A stretch of 8,092 nt of DNA from the NCBI GenBank assembly GCA_900545755.1, contig URAG01000090.1, positions 1 through 8,092 of the forward strand, read 5' to 3'. Positions 1-5,124 of the stretch are shown here, in pieces (positions within the stretch are counted from its first letter, which is position 1; each line of letters begins with the position of its first letter). The notes under the pieces were generated by a model. It worked only from the letters and a program-made list of their open reading frames with translations. It was not told the origin of the DNA and made no database searches. The DNA is from an uncultured Cloacibacillus sp. (GTDB lineage Bacteria > Synergistota > Synergistia > Synergistales > Synergistaceae). A program made the translations under genes and the position numbers.

Positions 1-400
1 CCTCGTCGACTTCGATTTCATCGCTGAAGCCGATCTTAGATATGTCGCTGCCGACCGATATCAGCGAGCGGTGTACGGCTTTGTCGCGGACTATTTTCGC
101 GTGGTATTCGACGTTCGCAGTAGTAGTGACGGCTTCGGTGAGCGATGTGATGAATGAGAGGCCGCCCAACGTTTTGACAAGGTTCTGTTTGTTGACCTCG
201 TCGCGGAAGGTTAGCGCGTCGACGGCGACATTCCGTTCCGACATAGTTTTGATGACTTCGAAAGCCTGCCTGTGCCGCGGGTCGTAAAAATCCTCCGCAG
301 CCAGCATTTCGACAGCGGTGTTGAGAGCTTCTGGATCGAGAAGGCAGGAGCCGAGGACCGCCCTTTCAGCTTCTAGGTTGAAAGGCGGTATCCTCTCCAT
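1..400 (-). CDS. dnaB: Replicative DNA helicase DnaB, N-terminal part (gene runs off the left edge)
   Basis: DnaB is the hexameric ATP-dependent helicase that unwinds DNA at the replication fork and binds primase through its N-terminal domain. Only about 133 residues are visible, covering the N-terminal all-helical domain and the start of the linker. The RecA-like ATPase domain lies outside the window. Family hallmarks are IPPFNLEAERAVLGSCLLD near the start, EDFYDPRHRQAF, DALTFRDE, LGGLSFITSLTE and ANVEYHAKIVRDKA. The start is uncertain. ATG at 400 has AGGA directly against it, which is too close for a good ribosome site. An in-frame TTG at 418, with GGAG about 11 bases upstream inside rplI, would add six residues and match the usual length before the IPP motif better. 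The gene follows rplI by about 20 bases or fewer and is probably the last member of the DUF2232-rplI-dnaB unit. The family call is secure; the exact start is not. Confidence 0.95.
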   Translation of the reverse strand, partial: MERIPPFNLEAERAVLGSCLLDPEALNTAVEMLAAEDFYDPRHRQAFEVIKTMSERNVAVDALTFRDEVNKQNLVKTLGGLSFITSLTEAVTTTANVEYHAKIVRDKAVHRSLISVGSDISKIGFSDEIEVDE

Positions 401-420
401 TCCTGCTGAGTCGTTCAAAA

Positions 421-867
421 TTATTCAGTCTCCACTTTAAGCGTCATCTCGGCGTCGATGCCGGGATAGAGCTTTATCTTGAAAGCGAAGCTGCCGGTCT
501 GCTTGATCGAGTCGTCGAGCTTGATGTCCTTTTTGTCCACAGAGCAGCCGAACTGCGCGCCTAGCGCGTCGGCGACCTGCGCTGACGTGACGCTGCCAAA
601 GAGCTTTCCGCCCTCGCCGGCGCTCGCTTTGATTGTGACGACCTTGCCGCCGAGCGTCTTTTTCAGCTCCGCGGCGGCCTTCTGCCTTTTGTCGTCCTTC
701 GCCTTCTGCGTTTTCTGGTGTTCCTGATACTCGCGTACCTTTCCGGGAGTCGCCTCGTCGGCTAGGCCGCGACCGACGAGGAAGTTGCGCCCGTAGCCGT
801 CCGAGACCTCTATCAGTTCGCCTTTTTTGCCGACTTTCGCGACATCCTGTTTAAGAATTACTTTCAT
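421..867 (-). CDS. rplI: 50S ribosomal protein L9
   Basis: L9 binds 23S rRNA at the base of the L1 stalk and helps maintain reading frame during translation. The protein is 148 residues, the normal length. The N-terminal RNA-binding domain (residues 1-40) shows MKVILKQDVAKVGKKGEL and the GYGRNFLVGRGLADEAT signature. Here GRNFLVGRG replaces the more common N-[YF]-L-[IV]-P-x-G form. A long charged connecting helix follows (about 41-75), then the C-terminal domain with KLFGSVTSAQVADAL and DIKLDDSIKQTG. ATG at 867 is preceded by AAGGGGGA at about 8 bases, formed by the last codons of the upstream DUF2232 gene. The two genes are separated by 2 bases, so translational coupling is likely. In Bacillus subtilis the corresponding position between yybS and rplI holds gdpP (yybT), which is absent here. 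Confidence 0.98.
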   Translation of the reverse strand: MKVILKQDVAKVGKKGELIEVSDGYGRNFLVGRGLADEATPGKVREYQEHQKTQKAKDDKRQKAAAELKKTLGGKVVTIKASAGEGGKLFGSVTSAQVADALGAQFGCSVDKKDIKLDDSIKQTGSFAFKIKLYPGIDAEMTLKVETE

Positions 868-869
868 AT

Positions 870-1838
870 CTATTTCCCCCTTAGCTTGATACGCTTGCGC
901 AAATCATACCATATGTCAAAAACGCCGACCATTGAAAGAACGTATGAGACCGGCGAGAAGAAAAGTCCAAAACAGACCGCGAAGTATTTTACCGCACGGC
1001 TGACCCTGTAGGCCGTCATGAAGTACCAGGCAAGCGAAAGTCCCTCAACCAGGAAGACTCCGCGCAATACCTCCATCATGTTGAGCGAGAGCATTTTATA
1101 GAGCGGGTCGTCCGGCATAGCCTTAGACGCCATATCTAGGACGAGAGCGGCAAGCAGCGCCCAGAAGATGTTTTTCGGGAAGCGCCAAGTCGAGAAGGGA
1201 GGGAGTTCGGGAACGGAGAACGAGCCGTCCTTCATTGCGTAAATGCGCGCGGCCCAGTAGCCGGCCGCCGTGTCGCAGGCCGCAAAAAGTATGATCATCG
1301 CGGGCATCAGCAGGCCGATGGTCTCAACCATGTTCAGAGCGTAGCTCTTTACGCTCTCCGGCGAAACCTCGACGCCGCCATGCGAAAGAGCCCCTGAAAA
1401 CGACGAGATGAACGACTCCGCCGCCTCAGGCGTTATCATGAACGGGTTGAAGCCGGCGGCGTACCGGAAAACGCCGATCATAAAGAGCTTTACCGCAACG
1501 GATACGGCGACTGCCGCGAGGAAATAGTCCGCGCCGCTCTTTGCGCGAAGCATAATAAATCCCGACGCGACTCCGAGTACAGCGAATTCGCATACATACA
1601 TGAACGCCGCCACCTCGCCCATAGCGAAGAATACAGCGAAGGTACCGAGCAGCGCGCCTGGCAGCGAGGCCTTTATCCCGGCGCGGCATGTATAGAGAAG
1701 GAACGGCACAGGGGCCGCAACGACGGTGAACGGAGAGAGGAAAGCTATCTGTATCCCCCCAGCGAACATCAGGACGCTTGCCGCAGTCCACAAAAAACAC
1801 TCTAGCAGTACTTTACCTTTCACATCAGACCCCCGCAT
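870..1838 (-). CDS. DUF2232 / YybS-type multi-spanning membrane protein
   Basis: This is an integral inner-membrane protein of 322 residues (317 from the alternative start) with about eight or nine hydrophobic segments, at roughly residues 11-31, 35-52, 57-74, 77-96, 104-124, 170-195, 224-237, 257-277 and 284-305. A polar loop lies at about 130-165. The assignment to DUF2232/YybS rests on the topology, the PPFSTWRFPKNIFWALLAAL stretch, the closing motif GVFDIWYDLRKRIK typical of the family's end, and its place immediately before rplI. The molecular function of the family is not established. ATG at 1838 has no visible Shine-Dalgarno sequence. GTG at 1823 (start VKGKVLLECF) has GGGGGT about 6 bases upstream and is the better-supported start; the longer limit is given because the choice is open. 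The gene follows a strong terminator and a candidate promoter, so it probably heads the unit with rplI and dnaB. Confidence 0.85.
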   Translation of the reverse strand: MRGSDVKGKVLLECFLWTAASVLMFAGGIQIAFLSPFTVVAAPVPFLLYTCRAGIKASLPGALLGTFAVFFAMGEVAAFMYVCEFAVLGVASGFIMLRAKSGADYFLAAVAVSVAVKLFMIGVFRYAAGFNPFMITPEAAESFISSFSGALSHGGVEVSPESVKSYALNMVETIGLLMPAMIILFAACDTAAGYWAARIYAMKDGSFSVPELPPFSTWRFPKNIFWALLAALVLDMASKAMPDDPLYKMLSLNMMEVLRGVFLVEGLSLAWYFMTAYRVSRAVKYFAVCFGLFFSPVSYVLSMVGVFDIWYDLRKRIKLRGK

Positions 1839-1849
1839 ATCGCAATCAA

Positions 1850-1876
1850 TAAAAAAGGAGAGCCGCAGGCTCTCCC
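1850..1876 (-). terminator. Rho-independent terminator after rpsR
   Basis: On the minus strand an 8-bp perfect inverted repeat, GGAGAGCC and GGCTCTCC, with loop TGC is followed at once by six T residues and then ATT. The arms lie at 1868-1875 and 1857-1864, and the T run at 1851-1856. This is a textbook intrinsic terminator. It lies about 28 bases after the rpsR stop codon and ends the rpsF-ssb-rpsR transcript, or reduces readthrough into DUF2232-rplI-dnaB. The plus-strand reading has no T-tract after the hairpin, so it is directional. Confidence 0.9.
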
Positions 1877-1879
1877 GAT

Positions 1880-1907
1880 ATTATAACAGTTACGTGCGGG
1901 TTTTTAA
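1880..1907 (-). promoter_or_regulatory. Candidate sigma70-type promoter for DUF2232-rplI-dnaB
   Basis: Reading the minus strand, TTAAAA (1907-1902, 4 of 6 matches to TTGACA) is followed after 16 bases by a perfect TATAAT (1885-1880). The -35 box overlaps the rpsR stop codon (1906-1904). The predicted transcription start is near 1873, inside the 5' arm of the terminator hairpin. A transcript starting there would lack most of the RNA needed upstream of the hairpin, so the terminator may not stop it. This would give the three downstream genes their own transcription despite the terminator. The -10 box is seen directly; promoter activity is inferred. Confidence 0.55.
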
Positions 1908-2143
1908 TCCGACGTGAAGGGCAGAAGCGCGATGAGTCTTGCGCGCTTGATGGCGCGGGTCAGCTGGCGCTGGTGCTTCGCGCAGGTGCCCGTGACGCGG
2001 CGCGGGATTATCTTACTGCGCTCCGTGATGTATCTTTTGAGCTTGTCGATATCTTTGTAGTCTATATGCTCCACCTTATCAACGCAGAAATGACATACCT
2101 TCGGCCTACGTTTGCGGCGTTTGCGGTTGAATGCGCTTTCCAT
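1904..2143 (-). CDS. rpsR: 30S ribosomal protein S18 (zinc-ligand form)
   Basis: S18 joins S6 as a heterodimer on the central domain of 16S rRNA during 30S assembly. The 79-residue protein shows the family core: [25 protein letters not shown], then [21 protein letters not shown] basic N-terminus ([10 protein letters not shown]) precedes C17-x2-C20, and C54-x2-H57 follows. This is the pattern of S18 variants that can hold a zinc ion, unlike the cysteine-free form found in many bacteria. ATG at 2143 is preceded by GAGGTG at 8 bases. The gene lies 17 bases after ssb and is the last gene before the terminator at 1850-1876. The S6-SSB-S18 order is a classical bacterial operon. Confidence 0.98.
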   Translation of the reverse strand: MESAFNRKRRKRRPKVCHFCVDKVEHIDYKDIDKLKRYITERSKIIPRRVTGTCAKHQRQLTRAIKRARLIALLPFTSD

Positions 2144-2160
2144 CTGTAATCCACCTCTTT

Positions 2161-2718
2161 CTAGAACGGTATTTCTACATCCCCGGACGAATCCGGTCCG
2201 TTAAGCTCCGAAAAGTCGAGCGGGAATTCGTCTTCAAAGCCGGCTTCGTTCCTGAGGCTGCCCATGTCTGGCGCCGGCATAGCGTCGGACTGCGGCGTGC
2301 GCTGCTGATATTGCTGCGGCTGGCCGCCTCCGTAACTCTGCTGATAGCCTCCGCCGTACTGCTGGTCGTCGTCCCTGCGTCCTGAACTGAGCAGGACGAT
2401 GTTGTCGGCTACGACCTCGGTAACCCAGCGGCGCTGCCCAGTCTTCAGGTCGTCGAAGTCGCGCACCGAGATGCGCCCCTCAACGAGGACGGGACGGCCT
2501 TTTCTGAGGTAACGCTCACAGACGTCGGCCTGCGGCCCCCAGACGGCTACCGGAATGAAATCCGTGTGGCTCTGAAGCTCCCCCGTGACTTTGTTCTTCC
2601 ACTGACGTCCTATCGCGACAGTGATGCGTGCAACCTTCTGCTTAGTCGGGGTAAATCTTACGTCGGGGTCGCGCGCCAGGTTTCCCATCAGCACGACTCT
2701 GTTGTATCCTCTCGACAT
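2161..2718 (-). CDS. ssb: Single-stranded DNA-binding protein
   Basis: SSB coats single-stranded DNA during replication, repair and recombination and recruits partner enzymes through its C-terminal tip. The protein is 185 residues. Residues 1-111 form the OB fold, with [55 protein letters not shown] and [11 protein letters not shown] all recognisable. Residues 112-170 are a low-complexity linker rich in Gln, Gly and Tyr ([14 protein letters not shown]). The acidic tail ends in DVEIPF, a variant of the usual DDDIPF partner-binding tip, so the protein is complete. ATG at 2718 has GGAGGAG about 11 bases upstream, within the end of rpsF, whose stop codon is 5 bases away. Being between rpsF and rpsR ties its expression to ribosomal protein synthesis. 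Confidence 0.98.
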   Translation of the reverse strand: MSRGYNRVVLMGNLARDPDVRFTPTKQKVARITVAIGRQWKNKVTGELQSHTDFIPVAVWGPQADVCERYLRKGRPVLVEGRISVRDFDDLKTGQRRWVTEVVADNIVLLSSGRRDDDQQYGGGYQQSYGGGQPQQYQQRTPQSDAMPAPDMGSLRNEAGFEDEFPLDFSELNGPDSSGDVEIPF

Positions 2719-2723
2719 AAGAC

Positions 2724-3008
2724 TTACTTCTCCTCCAGGTTGACGACCATGTGGCGTATGACGGACGGCTTGAGGCTAAGGAGACGTTCCATTTCCTTAA
2801 CCTGCGCGGGGTCGAGCTTGAACGTATAGAGAGTGTAGAAACCCTCCAGTTCCTTTTCGATGGGGTAGGCAAAACGCTTCTTGCCCCAGAGGTCTACTTT
2901 TTCAACCTCAGCTCCCAGTCCGCGCACGATCTCAGCTATTTCGTCGGACACTGTTTTGTGGTCCTCGATGTCAGCCTTGAATATTACTACCATTTCGTAA
3001 GACCGCAC
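2724..3008 (-). CDS. rpsF: 30S ribosomal protein S6
   Basis: S6 binds 16S rRNA together with S18 in the central domain of the 30S subunit. From GTG at 3008 the protein is 94 residues, the usual length, and begins (M/V)RSYEMVVIFKADIED, the expected S6 N-terminus. The conserved WGKKRFAYPIEKELEGFYTLYTF block is at residues 41-63. The frame remains open further upstream (to 3068), but the GTG is preferred because a perfect AGGAGGTG Shine-Dalgarno sequence sits at 3022-3015, 6 bases before it, and because the extra upstream residues do not look like S6. It is the first gene of the rpsF-ssb-rpsR unit, with its own strong promoter and a structured leader that may allow feedback control by S6:S18. 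Confidence 0.97.
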   Translation of the reverse strand: MRSYEMVVIFKADIEDHKTVSDEIAEIVRGLGAEVEKVDLWGKKRFAYPIEKELEGFYTLYTFKLDPAQVKEMERLLSLKPSVIRHMVVNLEEK

Positions 3009-3070
3009 GTACTTCACCTCCTCCCTATGGACTCTGGCCTCTTCTCTGCGGAAGAGGCAGGGAAACACAG
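3009..3070 (-). promoter_or_regulatory. Structured 5' leader of rpsF, candidate S6:S18 autoregulatory site
   Basis: The predicted leader is about 62 bases. It contains a 7-bp perfect hairpin, CCTCTTC / GAAGAGG around loop CGCAGA (3057-3038). One more G-C pair, or CTG with CAG around a bulged base, extends it. Outside it, TTTCCCT (3065-3059) can pair with AGGGAGG (3026-3020), which overlaps the start of the perfect Shine-Dalgarno AGGAGGTG (3022-3015). The hairpin has no T-tract and is not a terminator. S6:S18 leaders are known to control rpsF operons in many bacteria, by a hairpin with a CCG trinucleotide. A CCG is present here in the apical part, but I cannot confirm the bulge arrangement of the known motif. 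Confidence 0.45.
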
Positions 3071-3076
3071 CTTTGT

Positions 3077-3105
3077 ATTATACACCGGGCACGCCGCTAT
3101 TGCAA
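3077..3105 (-). promoter_or_regulatory. Strong sigma70-type promoter for rpsF-ssb-rpsR
   Basis: Reading the minus strand, TTGCAA (3105-3100, 4 of 6 matches) is followed after exactly 17 bases by a perfect TATAAT (3082-3077). The predicted start is near 3070. The -35 box lies in the last sense codons of the upstream division gene, whose stop codon is at 3099-3097. The gap before rpsF is 88 bases, the longest in the window, which fits a promoter plus leader. Confidence 0.75.
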
Positions 3106-3396
3106 TTTATCCGGTGACGTGACCTCTATCTTATATATCCTATCGCCAGAACGCACGAGGTTGAACTGCTCGACTGCGAGGCGCTCGATGCCTTCTGGCG
3201 TACTATAGTAGCGGATGTCCTGCTTCAGCTTCTGCGTCCTTCGTTCTTCGGCGACGAGTTCCTCCATACGCTTGTCGAGCGCGGAGGCTAGCACGTCGAT
3301 CTTTTCGAGTTCCTTGAAGAACGAAGTCAGCAGTACGGCGATTAGAAAAGTCACAGCCGCGCCGAAGGCGACCCATCTAAGCTTCGGAGGGTTCAT
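3097..3396 (-). CDS. Small FtsB/DivIC-type septum formation protein (FtsL-like topology)
   Basis: This is a bitopic division-type protein of 99 residues. A short cytoplasmic start (MNPPKLR) is followed by one transmembrane helix (about 8-27, WVAFGAAVTFLIAVLLTSFF). A charged heptad-like coiled coil (about 28-64) and the family's closing segment STPEGIERLAVEQFNLVRSGDRIYKI come after it. The PEGIERLA...VRSGDRIYK pattern is that of FtsB/DivIC proteins, which form the FtsQLB (DivIB-FtsL-DivIC) complex that activates septal peptidoglycan synthesis. The distinction between FtsB/DivIC and FtsL is not certain from one sequence. ATG at 3396 has GGTG 6 bases upstream; an in-frame GTG at 3405 would add three residues. 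Neither has a strong Shine-Dalgarno sequence, and the argS stop is only about 20 bases before, so translation may be coupled to argS. Confidence 0.85.
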   Translation of the reverse strand: MNPPKLRWVAFGAAVTFLIAVLLTSFFKELEKIDVLASALDKRMEELVAEERRTQKLKQDIRYYSTPEGIERLAVEQFNLVRSGDRIYKIEVTSPDKLQ

Positions 3397-3417
3397 CCGC
3401 CGCACCCGCGCACGATT

Positions 3418-5094
3418 TTACATCTTTTCTGGAGCGGAGACGCCCAGCAGGCGCAGCACGTTGCGGAGCGTCACGCGCGCCGCTTCGACGAGGAGTATGC
3501 GCGACTTCATGACGTTCTCCTCGACGCCAAGGACGCGCTGGGAGTTGTAGAAGGCATGGAAAGCCTCCGCAAGCTCGTTCGCGTAGTAGGCGATGCGGTG
3601 CGGCGCATACTCGGCGGCGGCCTTCGCCACTTCGTCTGGGAAGCGCGAGATGGCCTTCACGAGGTTAATCTCCGACTGGTCGGCTATGAGCGAGACGTCG
3701 AGCTCGTCGAGCGAAGGCATAGCGATGCCGCGGCTTTCGAGCTCGCGCAGGATGCTGCATATCCTCGCGTGCGCATACTGGATGTAGAAGACCGGGTTCT
3801 CCGACGATGCCTTCTTTGCAAGTTCGAGGTCGAAGTCAACGGTGCTGTCGCAGCGGCGGATGACGAAGAAAAGTCTCGCTGCGTCGCGGCCGACTTCGTC
3901 CATTATCTCGCGAAGCGTGACGATCGTACCGGCGCGCTTCGACATCTGAACGGGTTTGCCGTCGCGGAGCAGGTTGACCATCTGTATGAGCAGTACTTCT
4001 ATTCCATCGTCTGGGTAGCCAAAGGCTTTGTTGACAGATTTTATGCGCGGTACGTAGCCGTGGTGGTCGGCGCCCCAGACATAGACGAGGCGCTCGAAGC
4101 CGCGGTCGTATTTATTCTTGAGGTAGGCGACGTCGGATGTGAAATAGGTCGGCATTCCGTTGGAACGGATGAGTACGCGGTCTTTGTCGTCGCCGAAGAG
4201 CGTCGAGCGGAACCAGAGCGCGCCGTCTTCCTCGTAGGCGTAACCGCGCTCCTTGAGCGCCTCCATAGCCGGCTCGACGGCGTTGTTGTCGTAGAGCGAT
4301 TTCTCGGAAAACCATACGTCGAACTTGACGCCGAAGTCTTCGAGGTCCTTCTTTATCATGCCGAGGACCATTTTGCCAGTCTCCTGCGAAAAGAATTCGA
4401 GCGTCTCTTCGAGCGGCTTCGCCGCAAGGCTGTCGCCGTATTTCTCTACATAGACCTTCGCGATGTCGTTCATATATTCGCCCTGGTAGCCGTCCTCAGG
4501 CATCGGCGCTTCGTCCGCGCGTCCGAGGGCCTGGAAGTAGCGCGCCTGCGCCGACTTGCCGAGCAGCTCCATCTGGCGCCCGGCGTCGTTTGTGTAATAT
4601 TCGCGTTCCACGTTCCAACCGGCGAAGTCGAGCAGCGAAGCAGTGATGTCGCCGACGGCGGCTCCGCGTCCGTGCCCCATGTGGAGCGGGCCGGTCGGGT
4701 TCGCGCTGACGAATTCCACCTGCACGCGGCGGCCCTTTCCGGCGTTGGAACGCCCGTAGTCAGCGTCCTTCTCTATCGCCGTTTTTATCGTCTCGGCGAT
4801 CCAGTTGGATTTGAGTGTGAAGTTCATGAATCCAGGGCCGGCGACCTCGGCTTTGCTTATAACGCCGTTCTCTGGAATCTTAGCAATTATCGCAGACGCA
4901 AGGTCGCGCGGCTTTTCGCCGAAGGGCTTCGCAAGCTGCATCGCGATGTTCGTGGCCCAGTCGCCGTGGCCTTCCTGACGCGGGCGCTCAATGCGCACGA
5001 GGAAGCCCTCTGGAATCTCATAGCCTTTTTCGGCGGCGACGGCGCGGACGGCGTCGTCAAGCAGCTTCTTCAGTTCATCAGTCATGTTCCGCAT
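3418..5094 (-). CDS. argS: Arginyl-tRNA synthetase
   Basis: ArgRS is a class I cytoplasmic aminoacyl-tRNA synthetase that charges tRNA-Arg with arginine using ATP. It is 558 residues, normal for the family. The N-terminal Add-1 domain, which contacts the tRNA D-loop, spans about residues 1-95 with HGDWATNIAMQLAK. The catalytic Rossmann fold carries the HIGH motif as HMGH at 138-141 in VSANPTGPLHMGHGRG. YVWGADHHGYVPR is at 338-350. The KMSK loop is QMSKR at 383-387. The DALR-type anticodon-binding domain starts near YIQYAHARICSILRE (438-452) and ends with LLGVSAPEKM. ATG at 5094 is chosen because AAGGAG lies 9 bases upstream; a second ATG at 5085 is less well placed. It lies 30 bases after the exported transglutaminase-like gene. 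Confidence 0.98.
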   Translation of the reverse strand: MRNMTDELKKLLDDAVRAVAAEKGYEIPEGFLVRIERPRQEGHGDWATNIAMQLAKPFGEKPRDLASAIIAKIPENGVISKAEVAGPGFMNFTLKSNWIAETIKTAIEKDADYGRSNAGKGRRVQVEFVSANPTGPLHMGHGRGAAVGDITASLLDFAGWNVEREYYTNDAGRQMELLGKSAQARYFQALGRADEAPMPEDGYQGEYMNDIAKVYVEKYGDSLAAKPLEETLEFFSQETGKMVLGMIKKDLEDFGVKFDVWFSEKSLYDNNAVEPAMEALKERGYAYEEDGALWFRSTLFGDDKDRVLIRSNGMPTYFTSDVAYLKNKYDRGFERLVYVWGADHHGYVPRIKSVNKAFGYPDDGIEVLLIQMVNLLRDGKPVQMSKRAGTIVTLREIMDEVGRDAARLFFVIRRCDSTVDFDLELAKKASSENPVFYIQYAHARICSILRELESRGIAMPSLDELDVSLIADQSEINLVKAISRFPDEVAKAAAEYAPHRIAYYANELAEAFHAFYNSQRVLGVEENVMKSRILLVEAARVTLRNVLRLLGVSAPEKM

Positions 5095-5124
5095 AACAAA
5101 ACACTCCTTATTGTATGGAAACTT

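Noticed and set aside
2282..2370. Gln/Gly/Tyr-rich repetitive stretch in ssb as a DNA repeat or insertion
   Set aside because: It is the ordinary low-complexity SSB linker between the OB fold and the acidic tip; the frame and both ends are intact.
3037..3058. Hairpin before rpsF as a terminator for the division gene
   Set aside because: No T-tract follows the hairpin on the minus strand or on the plus strand, and it lies downstream of a strong promoter, which fits a leader structure better.
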